Shown here piece by piece: positions 44,103 to 52,876 of a stretch of DNA of 54,498 nt. This DNA is from Bacillota bacterium. Its GTDB lineage: Bacteria; Armatimonadota; HRBIN16. The stretch spans positions 1 through 54,498 of the forward strand of contig JAIMBJ010000024.1 of the NCBI GenBank assembly GCA_023511455.1, read 5' to 3'. The notes below the pieces were generated by a model that had not been told where the DNA came from, searched no databases, and worked only from the letters and a program-made list of their open reading frames with translations. Both the position numbers and the translations under genes were made by a program. Every line of letters starts with the position of its first letter. Position 1 is the first letter of the stretch.

Positions 44103-44774
44103 GTGCGTAAACTCTTTTATCTCGCCCTGCTCACGCTGACCATAGCTGTTCGTGCACAGGAAAGCGGTTGTCCCGCTTGAACGGTGATACAGTCACACCA
44201 GCGCGGGTCGCTGGATGTTGGGTATCGCGAGTTCACCGTTCAGGTGGGGCAGGTCGCGCTGTTCGGCATGGTATCGGGTAACTCGGAGGAGAACCGTGCC
44301 AAGCTGTGGTTACGCACCGGATTGACGCCGCGGCTGGACATCGGTGCCGGCTACAGCCGCATGGGCAACCGTTTCTCGCTCATCACGACGTGGCATCCGC
44401 TCAGCAGTCGCGAAGGATTGCCTTTCGATGTACTGATGGGCTACGGCTTCTCTTCCGCCAATGTTCGCGAGCAGGAAGGCTTCTACACGTTTGTGGTCAA
44501 GTCCTTCGGGAATCTGGCACTGGTTACCGGTTTCGAGCGTCTGCGCAACGGTCGCAACATCGGGGTACTGGCAGGCTCATGGATCCTGTCGCAGGATACA
44601 GGGCTGATGTTCTACCTTCATACGGGCAGTATGCCGGGTGAGCCGACGCTGTATAACCTCGCGCTGATTCGGCGCGTGGGCGAGTGGCAGGTAGGTTTGT
44701 GGTGGTTCCACCCCAGTAAGGAAAGCACCGTGGGGCTTTCCTTCACCACGCAGTTCCGGCTGTCGGGCAGATAG
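44103..44774 (+). pseudogene. Secreted beta-rich protein with in-frame TGA at codon 26
   Basis: The frame opens at GTG 44103 after AAGGAG (seven bases). It gives a signal peptide (RKLFYLALLTLTIAV, cut at RAQ), then ESGCPA, TGA at 44178-44180, and an intact 196-residue beta-rich part, starting TVIQSHQRGSLDVGYREFTV and ending FTTQFRLSGR, which looks like an outer-membrane barrel. Reading TGA as selenocysteine gives the redox motif C23-P-A-U26. A hairpin with bSECIS-like placement follows (44198-44214). Otherwise one substitution (for example GGA, CGA or TGG to TGA) explains it. The GTG at 44184 has no SD and would lack the signal. Confidence 0.6.
44198..44214 (+). promoter_or_regulatory. SECIS-like hairpin downstream of the TGA
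   Basis: CCAGCG (44198-44203), loop CGGGT, CGCTGG (44209-44214): a 6-bp perfect stem. The loop starts 23 bases after the TGA and has G as its second base. This fits the bacterial SECIS spacing rule (loop about 16-37 nt from UGA) as I recall it. Hairpins this small are common in GC-rich DNA. Confidence 0.3.
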
Positions 44775-44794
44775 GGGAACCAGCAAAAACCACA

Positions 44795-44882
44795 AGGAGG
44801 GCGAGGCTCCCGCCGAGCCGCCAGCACCTGCCCGCAGGCGGGGAGGTTGGGTGGGAGACGGCTCACCGGACGGTTCGCCCTC
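44795..44882 (-). repeat. Dispersed palindromic repeat, copy 4 (inverted)
   Basis: AAGGAGGGCGAGGCTCCCGC plus CGAGCCG is the complement of the right arm of the 30221 copy; the other arm is GACGGCTCACCGGACGGTTC plus GCCCTC. An internal hairpin CCTGCCCGCAGGCGGGGAGG lies between. It is intergenic, between the 44103 gene and tyrS. Confidence 0.8.
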
Positions 44883-44895
44883 TACAAACGGTCGC

Positions 44896-46122
44896 TTACC
44901 TCACCCGTGCGAAACGCAGCTTGCCCACCCGAATGACCGCGCCGTGCAGGGCGGTGACCTCTATCTCCTCATTCGGGTCGGCATGGCGCACGCCGTTGAT
45001 TTCCACCGCCCCCTGTTGAATCATGCGCCGCCCTTCGCTGTTGCTGCTCACCAGATCCAGCGCTGCCAGCAGGCGTGGCAGCCACACCCTGCCGTCCTTC
45101 ACGATGTCCGCAGGCACATCGTATTCCGGAATATCTTCCGGCATCTCCCGCGCCGAGAAGACGCGCATGAACTCGCGGTCTGCTTCCTGCGCCGCTTCTG
45201 CGCCGTGGTAGATGCCCACTATCTCGCGGGCGAGGCGCCGCTTGACCTCCATTGGGTGCAGTGTGCCGTTGTTCAGCCCCAGGGCAATCTGGCGCACTTC
45301 GTCCATCGGCACATCGGTACACAGCTCGAAGTACGACACCATCAGCTCATCAGGCAGTGACATCACCTTGCCGAACATCTGGTCGGGCGGCTCGGTGATG
45401 CCGATATAGTTGCCCAGCGATTTGCTCATCTTCTCCACACCGTCCAGCCCGACGAGCAGCGGCATGGCGATAACGATTTGGGGGTCCTGACCGTACTCCC
45501 GCTGCAGGTCGCGCCCCACGAGGTTGTTGAATATCTGGTCGGTTCCGCCCATCTCGATATCGGACTGGATGGCGACCGAGTCGTATCCCTGACACAGCGG
45601 ATAGAGGATTTCGTGCATACCCAGCGGCTTGCCCTCGGCGAGGCGGTTCTGGAAGTCGTCGCGCTCCAGAATGCGCGCTACCGTGTATTTGGAGGCGAGC
45701 TGAATGACGTCCGCAAAGGTCATCTTGCCCAGCCAGTCGCTATTGTAGGAGATTTCAGTACGTTCGGGCATCAGGATGCGGTATAGCTGCTGCTGATAGG
45801 TACGGGCATTCGCCTCCACCTCCTCTCGCGAGAGCTGCGGCCGCGTCTTGCTGCGTCCGCTCGGGTCGCCAATCATGGCGGTGAAATCGCCGATGATCAG
45901 GCAGGCGATATGCCCGAACTGCTGAAACTGCCTCAGTTTGCGCAGCACTACCGCGAAACCGAGATGAATATCAGGCGCGGTGGGGTCCAGCCCCAGCTTC
46001 ACGCGCAACGGTTTGCCCGTGCGCGCCGACTTCTCCAGCTTCTCGCGCAGCCCGTCTTCGGGAATAATTGCCGCCACCCCACGCTGAAGCACCTGCAGTT
46101 GTTGCTCGATACTCTCCTCCAT
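44896..46122 (-). CDS. tyrS: Tyrosyl-tRNA synthetase
   Basis: Charges tRNA-Tyr. It has 408 residues: class I core with the HIGH-like APDIHLGFAVVL, GDFTAMIGDPSGR, the tyrosine-pocket GYDSVAIQSDIEMGGTDQ, and KMSKSLGNYIG. The C-terminal S4 domain has EGRRMIQQGAVEINGVR. Insertions and length match the TyrZ-like group. The SD is weak (GGGATAGAG). The leader of about 160 bases holds one dispersed hairpin (46223-46250), and no T-box signal was found. Confidence 0.96.
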   Translation of the reverse strand: MEESIEQQLQVLQRGVAAIIPEDGLREKLEKSARTGKPLRVKLGLDPTAPDIHLGFAVVLRKLRQFQQFGHIACLIIGDFTAMIGDPSGRSKTRPQLSREEVEANARTYQQQLYRILMPERTEISYNSDWLGKMTFADVIQLASKYTVARILERDDFQNRLAEGKPLGMHEILYPLCQGYDSVAIQSDIEMGGTDQIFNNLVGRDLQREYGQDPQIVIAMPLLVGLDGVEKMSKSLGNYIGITEPPDQMFGKVMSLPDELMVSYFELCTDVPMDEVRQIALGLNNGTLHPMEVKRRLAREIVGIYHGAEAAQEADREFMRVFSAREMPEDIPEYDVPADIVKDGRVWLPRLLAALDLVSSNSEGRRMIQQGAVEINGVRHADPNEEIEVTALHGAVIRVGKLRFARVR

Positions 46123-46222
46123 GCTCTATCCCGTCCGGTAAAAAGGTGTGCCGTTGGGTTATGTTACCAAATCGGGACGCGGTTGCGCAACCTGGTACCA
46201 GCAGGTGAAGGCGACATTAACC

Positions 46223-46250
46223 CCCCTCTCCCGAAGCCTCGGGAGAGGGG
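46223..46250. repeat. CCCCTCTCC palindromic repeat
   Basis: CCCCTCTCCCGA (46223-46234), loop AGCC, TCGGGAGAGGGG (46239-46250), a 12-bp perfect stem, followed by CTGGGGGTGAGGGT. The same family occurs at 21639 and 50433. Confidence 0.75.
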
Positions 46251-46282
46251 CTGGGGGTGAGGGTAACCACCTGAACCAACGG

Positions 46283-47749
46283 TCAATCCTCGCCCTGCGC
46301 TTTGGTGAAGCCCGGCTGGCCGTCAAACTCGTGTAGCTTCTCGATATGCGTCCAGCGGTGCTTGCTGCTGATGCGCTGTAGCAGGTCGAAAGCCTGGGCA
46401 TCTGTCAAATCGCCCCCGCCGTCGCGCAGGATGAACCGGCATCGCCAGTGGTCTACCAGGTCTGTCAGGAAACCTGCTGCTGGGTAGACCATCGTCCCTC
46501 GGCTGGAGACCATCTTCAGCTTCAGGGGCGACCCTTCTGCCAGTTGCTCGAGGCTTTTGCCCAGCTGCTCGGGCGTGCCGTCGAACTCCACGAACACATC
46601 CATGCCCACCACCCGCCGCGCCTGCGGTCGCACCATCACCGGGTCGCGGGTTACCTGTGGCAGCTGCAGGGGCTTCGGCTCGCGCACCTGCCACCTTTCG
46701 GATTTCCGCCCCAGATTGCGGATAATCTCGTCCGTGTAGGCTGTCGTGGTCGCCGCCAGTTCGTCCCCCACCACATCACGGGTGCGCGCCTTGCCTTCTT
46801 CTAACGTGACCACGACGGCGTTTTCAATGAGGGAAGCCGCCTCAAACTCGCCGATATAGCGCAACATCATCACCGCCGAGAGGATAACCGCCGTGGGGTT
46901 AATCACGTTCTTCCCCGCATACTTGGGGGCGGAGCCGTGTACTGCTTCGAAAATCGCTACTTCGTTGCCGATGTTTGCCGACGGTGCGAAGCCCAAGCCT
47001 CCAATCAGCGCGGAGGTGAGGTCGCTGAGGATGTCGCCGTTCATGTTGGTGGTGACGATGACCTCGAACTGCTCTGGGCGTTTCACCAGCTGGTGCGCAC
47101 AGTTATCGACAATGATATGGTTCGCCTCGATGTCGGGATACTCGGGGGCAATCTCTTCGAAGGTGCGTTTCAGCATGCCTTCGGTCAACTTCATGATGTT
47201 GGACTTAGTGGCGCAATGCACCTTCTTGCGTCCCTCCGCGCGCGCCACTTCGAACGCCAGACGCACAATCTTTTCGCATCCCTTGCGTGAGATGAGTTTC
47301 AAACACTGCGCGACGCCCGGCGTCTGCATATGCTCGATGCCTGCATACAGGTCTTCGACATTCTCACGCACAACCACCAGGTCGATACCGCGTCCGCTGT
47401 AGGGCGTGGGAACTCCAGGCATCTCGCGTACCGGTCGGATGTTTCCGTAGGTCTCAAACAGCTTGCGCAGGGTGACGTTCGCGCTCTTTTCACCGTATCC
47501 GACGGGCGTCTCCAGCGGACCCTTCAGCACCACGCGCGTCTTGCGGATGGACTCGATGGTCTCTGGCGGCACGCCGCTTTCCAGTCCTTTTTTGAACACA
47601 CTGGCGCCCGCTTCGCGCACCTCCCATTCCACGGGCGCGCCCGTCGCCTCAATTAAACGCAGCGCAGATTGCACACACTCTGGTCCCACCCCATCGCCCG
47701 GAATGACGGTGATGAGTTTCTTGCCAGAAGGTGTTGTAGTCACGTTCAT
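46283..47749 (-). CDS. icd: Isocitrate dehydrogenase, Thermus-type
   Basis: Oxidises isocitrate to 2-oxoglutarate in the TCA cycle. It has 488 residues: an IDH/IPMDH core (ITVIPGDGVGPECV, VRENVEDLYAGIEHM, NMNGDILSDLTSALIGG) plus a C-terminal extension of about 150 residues (from about residue 345), as in Thermus thermophilus IDH. The substrate loop EKSANVTLRK has the isocitrate-type serine and asparagine. GGAGG lies seven bases before the ATG. Homologous dehydrogenases for isopropylmalate or tartrate are shorter, which supports IDH. Confidence 0.92.
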   Translation of the reverse strand: MNVTTTPSGKKLITVIPGDGVGPECVQSALRLIEATGAPVEWEVREAGASVFKKGLESGVPPETIESIRKTRVVLKGPLETPVGYGEKSANVTLRKLFETYGNIRPVREMPGVPTPYSGRGIDLVVVRENVEDLYAGIEHMQTPGVAQCLKLISRKGCEKIVRLAFEVARAEGRKKVHCATKSNIMKLTEGMLKRTFEEIAPEYPDIEANHIIVDNCAHQLVKRPEQFEVIVTTNMNGDILSDLTSALIGGLGFAPSANIGNEVAIFEAVHGSAPKYAGKNVINPTAVILSAVMMLRYIGEFEAASLIENAVVVTLEEGKARTRDVVGDELAATTTAYTDEIIRNLGRKSERWQVREPKPLQLPQVTRDPVMVRPQARRVVGMDVFVEFDGTPEQLGKSLEQLAEGSPLKLKMVSSRGTMVYPAAGFLTDLVDHWRCRFILRDGGGDLTDAQAFDLLQRISSKHRWTHIEKLHEFDGQPGFTKAQGED

Positions 47750-47824
47750 GCCTTGCCTCCACTCGCTGAATGGCGATGCGTTGTAGCATCATATTAGAGA
47801 CCGCAAACACTTTTTCCTTGCCGT

Positions 47825-47853
47825 TTGCTTTCGCGCTGCTAAACTCGTATAAT
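47825..47853 (+). promoter_or_regulatory. Promoter of aroC giving a near-leaderless mRNA
   Basis: TTGCTT (47825-47830), 17 bp, TATAAT (47848-47853). The start of transcription should be about 47860, only four bases before the aroC ATG at 47864, and no SD is present. Confidence 0.75.
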
Positions 47854-47863
47854 CGAAGACGCT

Positions 47864-48952
47864 ATGGGAAACACATTCGGACATCTGTTTCGGATTACGA
47901 CCTTCGGCGAGTCGCACGGCGGGGCGGTGGGGGTCGTCATCGACGGTTGTCCGCCGCACGTGCCCATCGCGGCAGAGGAGATACAGCGCGAGCTGGACAG
48001 GCGGCGTCCTGGGCAGAGCAAGCTGGTCACACAACGACGAGAGAGCGATACTGTGCATATCCTCTCCGGCGTGTTCGAAGGCAAAACGCTGGGCACGCCC
48101 ATCTGCTTGCTAGTGTGGAACGAGGACGCCCGCCCCGAAGCCTACGAACACTTCAAGGAGCTGTATCGTCCCTCCCACGCGGACTACACTTACGATACCA
48201 AATACGGCATTCGCGACTGGCGCGGCGGTGGAAGGTCCAGCGCGCGGGAGACAGTGGGACGGGTAGCGGCAGGGGCAATCGCCAGGAAGATTCTGCAAGA
48301 GCAAGGCGTGCAGATTGTGGGCTGGGTAGAAAAGATACACACCCTGCGCGCGGAGGTAGACCCCGACACCGTCACCGTAGAGCAGGTGGAGGCGAACCCA
48401 GTACGCTGTCCCGACCCAGCCGTTGCGGAGGCAATGGCACAGGCGATAGAACAGGCGCGTCGGCAGGGTGACTCGCTGGGAGGCGTGGTGGGCTGTGTGG
48501 CGCGAGGCGTGCCGCCCGGCTGGGGAGACCCCGTGTTCGATAAGCTGGACGCCGACCTCGCGAAAGCGATGCTTTCTATCCCGGCGGCGAAGGGCTTCGA
48601 GATTGGCTCTGGCTTCGCAGGAACCGACCTGACCGGCTCGCAACACAACGACCCCTTCTACGTGGACGAACAGGGCAATATCCGTACCCGTACCAACCGC
48701 TCGGGCGGCGTGCAGGGAGGTATCTCTAACGGCGAGAATATCCTCGTTCGCGTTGCCTTTAAGCCAACAGCCACCATCATGCGACCGCAGGAAACGGTCA
48801 ACATACACCACGAACCGGATATACTGCAGGCAAAAGGCAGACACGACCCCTGTGTGTTGCCCCGCGCTGTGCCCATTGTGGAGGCAATGATGGCGCTGGT
48901 GCTGGTCGACCACTACTTGCGCCATCGTGCCCAGTGTGGAGGCGAAGGATGA
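47864..48952 (+). CDS. aroC: Chorismate synthase
   Basis: Last step of the shikimate pathway, FMN-dependent. It has 362 residues. Motifs: [46 protein letters not shown], and [18 protein letters not shown], so all three family signatures are present. The ATG lies ten bases after the -10, so translation is leaderless or has a very short leader. It overlaps the next gene by four bases (ATGA). Confidence 0.97.
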   Translation: MGNTFGHLFRITTFGESHGGAVGVVIDGCPPHVPIAAEEIQRELDRRRPGQSKLVTQRRESDTVHILSGVFEGKTLGTPICLLVWNEDARPEAYEHFKELYRPSHADYTYDTKYGIRDWRGGGRSSARETVGRVAAGAIARKILQEQGVQIVGWVEKIHTLRAEVDPDTVTVEQVEANPVRCPDPAVAEAMAQAIEQARRQGDSLGGVVGCVARGVPPGWGDPVFDKLDADLAKAMLSIPAAKGFEIGSGFAGTDLTGSQHNDPFYVDEQGNIRTRTNRSGGVQGGISNGENILVRVAFKPTATIMRPQETVNIHHEPDILQAKGRHDPCVLPRAVPIVEAMMALVLVDHYLRHRAQCGGEG

Positions 48953-49353
48953 ACCGACGTCAGCGAGAAGTGCTGGAAACGCTGGAACGATTACTGCACG
49001 CCATCTACTGTCAGGACACCGACACCTACCGCGAACTGGTCGCGGATGACGTGTCCTCCTTTGAAGCGGAGACGCCCGCACGCATCGACACAGTGGAGTT
49101 TCACCTGCACTACATGCGTCAGCAAAAAACGCTGCGCCCACCCAATGTGCAGTACCGTCTGGACATCGTGAACCCGCGCGTGCAGCTCTATGGTAACGTC
49201 GCTATCGCCACCTACACGCTGGTGGTTACTCGCTCCGACGAGGGCGGAATCCGCTTCCAAACCACCAACGAGACGCGCGTATTCGTCCGGGAGGACGGTC
49301 GCTGGATGATGGTGCACTTTCACAAGACGCCGATTTCCCAGTTCTCACCGTGA
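48949..49353 (+). CDS. SnoaL/DUF4440-like protein
   Basis: A 134-residue protein with an NTF2-like fold: [30 protein letters not shown], then [18 protein letters not shown] and a final [19 protein letters not shown], typical of DUF4440/CaMKII-association-like domains. It binds small hydrophobic ligands or is an enzyme in some relatives. Coupled to aroC. Its end overlaps that of flhB on the other strand. Confidence 0.85.
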   Translation: MNRRQREVLETLERLLHAIYCQDTDTYRELVADDVSSFEAETPARIDTVEFHLHYMRQQKTLRPPNVQYRLDIVNPRVQLYGNVAIATYTLVVTRSDEGGIRFQTTNETRVFVREDGRWMMVHFHKTPISQFSP

Positions 49354-50406
49354 ATTGGGGCGGCGCAGTCGATACACGTATGCCAGCACCTCCGCCACTG
49401 CCTGATAAAGCGCGGGGGGTATCTGCTCACCGACTTCCACCGTGCGATACAGGCTCTGCGCCAGAGGGGGGTTCTCCACAATCGGCACGCCATGTTGCAA
49501 CGCGATTTCGCGGATGCGCAGCGCGATGAAGTTCATCCCCTTCGCCACGACGGTGGGCGCCGCCATCTTCTGCGAATCATACTGCAGGGCGACCGCGTAG
49601 TGGGTTGGGTTGGTGACCACCACATCTGCTTTAGGTACTGCCTGCATCATGCGGCGGCGGGCGATAGCCTGCTGGCGGGCGCGGATGCGTGATTTCACCT
49701 GCGGGTCGCCCTCCGTCTGTTTCATCTCCTGCTTGACCTCCTCTTTGGTCATGCGCAGGCTCTTTTCGTACTCCCATCGCTGGAAACCGTAGTCCAGCAC
49801 CGCCAGTACCAGCATCGCCAGCCCAACCCGCCACGCTATCTTGTACAGCAACTGCCCCACCAGCATCAGCACCATCAGCGGGTCGATCTCACTGGTTCTC
49901 AGCAACATCGCCGCATCCGCCCGCACCGCCGAGAACGCCAGCCACCCAATCAGTAGCACCTTCAACAGCATCTTCGTACCTTCCACGAACGCCCGACGCG
50001 AGAACAGCCGCACGAAGCCGCTGACAGGGTTAATCCGCGCCCAGTTGGGAGCCAGCGGCTCGGCGGTGAACATCACGCCTACTTGCAGCAGGTTCACTAC
50101 CACACCCACCACCATCGCCACGCCAACCACGGGCAGGAACGCCTTCGCGGCATGGCTTAAGCAACCCATCACGAATGAGAGCGCGAGCGCAGGAGAGAAC
50201 TCGGTGTGGCTGAGGTTGGTCAGCGCAAAACGGATGGACTCCATCGCCCCCTGCAGCGCGCCCTCGCTGACCGCATTCAGTACCAAAACCACTGCCAAAA
50301 AAACCGCCACCGATGACAGGTCAACGGAACGGGCAACCTGTCCCCGTCGCCGTGCTTCCTGTCGGCGTCGTGGTGTAGCTTGTTCGGTGCGTTCTTCTGC
50401 AGGCAT
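49345..50406 (-). CDS. flhB: Flagellar export protein FlhB
   Basis: Substrate-specificity switch of the flagellar type III export gate. It has 353 residues. The N-terminus ERTEQATPRRRQEARRRGQVARS is characteristic, four membrane helices follow (residues about 33-205), then the cytosolic domain with KEEVKQEMKQTEGDP and the autocleavage site NPTH (266-269). The residues after it (YAVALQYDSQKMAAPTVVAKG) are intact. No other flagellar gene is near. The SD is weak. Confidence 0.95.
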   Translation of the reverse strand: MPAEERTEQATPRRRQEARRRGQVARSVDLSSVAVFLAVVLVLNAVSEGALQGAMESIRFALTNLSHTEFSPALALSFVMGCLSHAAKAFLPVVGVAMVVGVVVNLLQVGVMFTAEPLAPNWARINPVSGFVRLFSRRAFVEGTKMLLKVLLIGWLAFSAVRADAAMLLRTSEIDPLMVLMLVGQLLYKIAWRVGLAMLVLAVLDYGFQRWEYEKSLRMTKEEVKQEMKQTEGDPQVKSRIRARQQAIARRRMMQAVPKADVVVTNPTHYAVALQYDSQKMAAPTVVAKGMNFIALRIREIALQHGVPIVENPPLAQSLYRTVEVGEQIPPALYQAVAEVLAYVYRLRRPNSR

Positions 50407-50432
50407 CGGTGAACCTGTGGAGACCTCATTCT

Positions 50433-50455
50433 CCCCTCTCCTTACCGGAGAGGGG
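50433..50455. repeat. CCCCTCTCC palindromic repeat
   Basis: CCCCTCTCC (50433-50441), loop TTACC, GGAGAGGGG (50447-50455), a 9-bp perfect stem followed by ATGGGGGTGAGG. Third copy of this family; it lies in the flhB leader region. Confidence 0.7.
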
Positions 50456-50602
50456 ATGGGGGTGAGGTTTCTTCACTCCGATTATCGGCAAAGCGGAGAA
50501 ATCACTTCAGCTTTCATGCCGCAAACTGCTTGACTTTTTTTTCGATGTGGTACATTGCAGTTGGACATACGGAACCAGCCCTGAGCGAAGGAGGGAACCA
50601 CG

Positions 50603-51859
50603 ATGCTCAAACGCCTTTGGGGTGTAACCCTGCTATTGGTGCTGGCGTCCAATCTGTGCTGGGCGCAGTAGCGCTTCAACGGCACTTTCTACCCGCTGCG
50701 CTGGGGGCAAACGGAGGGCAGCCAGGACCTGATTACGCCCGTGAACGCACTGGGCAATCCGCTGTGTGTGAAGATGGGAACCAGTTGGAGCGCATATCTG
50801 GATGGTGGAGGCAACCTGCTGGGCTGGAAGGTGGGCTATGCGCGGTTGCGCAGCCTGGTGGACGGCACGGTCTATTTCACGGTGAACGACCCCGGCGTAG
50901 GTAACCTGAAACCTCCCGGACAGCCTTATCCTTTACCTGACCTTCCTGCTCATATAGACCACGCCCAGCTGGATATTTCGTATGTGATATATTATTGGGG
51001 TTCTTGGGGTCCGGTTTACTACCTGACCCCGATATACAGTTCAGAAGTATTCATTGTGTTGGATGCGCCGAAGGCTCCGATGAACCCGGCATGGGTAAGC
51101 GTGCTGCGGTATAGCTGCAGATGGGCATCGAAGAAAATCAACCTGTTTGACGCGGCGAGAGCGGTGACGTTCGGTGTGTTTTACCAGAAACCCGGTTTTT
51201 ACTACCCGGACGACTCGGACTCGCGCTGGGTGCCAGATGGTTCATTCAGACTAAAGGCTCTTCTGGATAAGTGGGCAGCGATGGAGTGGACTAGGGGGAA
51301 CTGTGTGGATGTTTCCTTCTTCACCATGATTGCCTTGTGCTCGCTGGGCATGGATTTCTCTGCAAGACGGCTAGTTACCGCCTCTTTGCTGCCGCCGTCT
51401 CCGGGCTGTGGACGAGAAAGCCACCCGGAAAACCCCTGGCACTGTAGCAATTCGAGTAGCCGACACTTTCATACGAACATGGTTTGCCCTGTTGGGAGTG
51501 ATCCGACCCCTGGCGATGACCCGAGTGAGCCCATACCACCCTATCCAGACTATACTTACAAATGGTACTCCTGGGCATGGCATCAGGTGTGTGTCCTGTC
51601 TGGCGATCCCGACACCGGCGCAGGCATTTGGGACCCCACAGCGGCGCAGAAAATAGACCTTTTTGGCAGCAGCTACCGAAACCCGCCGGCCGACCATCCC
51701 GCTTGCCGGTGGATCCAAGAAGATTACTGGCAAATGCCTCGCATGCGGGGAGCGCCTCGGGGATTGGTGAATGAACCCGAGCAGATAGATGGAGCCGAAC
51801 CTGTCGTAGAGTGGACGGGCAAGTGTGGGGTGAGTACCCTGCCTTGGACCCCGCCTTGA
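50603..51859 (+). pseudogene. Secreted transglutaminase-like protein with in-frame TAG at codon 23
   Basis: The frame opens at ATG 50603 (AAGGAGG seven bases upstream) with a signal peptide: RLWGVTLLLVLASNLCWAQ, cleavage at WAQ. TAG at 50669-50671 follows, then an intact 396-residue mature part. It has a papain/transglutaminase triad-like order: C in TRGNCVDVSFFTMIALC, H in WYSWAWHQVCVL, D in GIWDPTAAQ. N-terminal to this is a beta-rich domain (ITPVNALGNPLCVKMG, VGYARLRSLVDGTVYF). A single base change would repair the TAG (for example CAG, AAG or TCG). Transglutaminase activity is inferred from the C/H/D order only. Confidence 0.65.
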
Positions 51860-51883
51860 TAAAAGACCGTAGGATGTGCGAAA

Positions 51884-52858
51884 ATGAAGAGGAAACTGCT
51901 GCTTACCACTCTCACAATCTCTATCGTCGCCATACTGGCGCTGGCTTCTCACCTGTACGGGCAGATGAGCCACGATAGACTGCGCAAACTTCTCGAGGAG
52001 AGGGTCGCCATTCAGCCGGGGGAACTTCCCTACGTGGAGCGGCAGGGGATAGGAACTGGAGTGCTGGAAGACGTCAATGCACCTTACCTCACTCAATCGC
52101 TGCGTTTCAACCGCCGCGGTCCTCTCGGAAACTTCCTGGCAGAGATTTCATATGTCCTGGCACTCGTGTCGGATGAGAGGCAAGCTTATCGAAAATCTGT
52201 GTTCTTTGCAGGAAGCCAGTTAGCACCGTTGGGAACTCCTGGCATACCAGAAGGTACCTATAGCAGCTTCCCCATCGGTATGAAGAGCTGGGTATACACT
52301 CCACCTGAAGGAGCTAAACCGGGACCTGGAGCAGGAACCGCAAGGCTTGTCATACATGACGGGTGCCTTACCCTGAAGGTATACGTGGAGTATCAACCCA
52401 TAGACCCCAAAGCGAAGACTGGGGTCTTTTTGCCCGTTACCCGCGAGGACCAGGAACGTTCCGAGTTTGTCGCACGCCTTTTGCTTTCTCGGACGCACAT
52501 GTTGCTGATGAACTGGGAGGGGCTAGGTACATTGCGCGTGCAGAGCGCGAAGGCTACTGTGCCAGCCAAGCGGTCCACGGCGGGGGTGATATACGTTGCC
52601 GCAGGCGCCGTGCTACAGCAGCATGGCGGATCCCTCAAACAGGGCAAGGCAGGGGTGTTTACTGCGTCCTGGCTCGGCAAGCGGGTAACCATCCCCGTTG
52701 CAGCACGGGTACTGCTAATAGGGAAGCAACAGGTTCCGCTCTCGCAGCCAGTACTGTATGATGGGCGCGAGGTATGGATAGAAGCACGCGGGTTTGCGCA
52801 GGCGTTTGGCTGGAAGCTGATTCGGCGCGGGCAGGCAGTATCGCTCTCGCCTCAGTAA
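51884..52858 (+). CDS. Secreted protein with C-terminal copper-amine-oxidase-N-like domain
   Basis: A 324-residue protein with a signal peptide (LLLTTLTISIVAILALAS). The long N-terminal part (30-220) is unrecognised and mostly beta. The last 90 residues (GVIYVAAGAVLQQHGGSLKQ to GWKLIRRGQAVSLSPQ) match the Cu_amine_oxidN1-type domain that many bacteria use as a wall-binding module. No SD stronger than GATGTGCGAAA is present. It begins 24 bases after the transglutaminase-like gene, so the two may form an operon. Confidence 0.75.
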   Translation: MKRKLLLTTLTISIVAILALASHLYGQMSHDRLRKLLEERVAIQPGELPYVERQGIGTGVLEDVNAPYLTQSLRFNRRGPLGNFLAEISYVLALVSDERQAYRKSVFFAGSQLAPLGTPGIPEGTYSSFPIGMKSWVYTPPEGAKPGPGAGTARLVIHDGCLTLKVYVEYQPIDPKAKTGVFLPVTREDQERSEFVARLLLSRTHMLLMNWEGLGTLRVQSAKATVPAKRSTAGVIYVAAGAVLQQHGGSLKQGKAGVFTASWLGKRVTIPVAARVLLIGKQQVPLSQPVLYDGREVWIEARGFAQAFGWKLIRRGQAVSLSPQ

Positions 52859-52876
52859 AAAATGCTAGGAGGAGAA

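Noticed and set aside
46123-46282. T-box leader upstream of tyrS
   Set aside because: A TGGTACC-like string is present, but the sequence lacks the full antiterminator consensus and a specifier loop, and the leader is too short.
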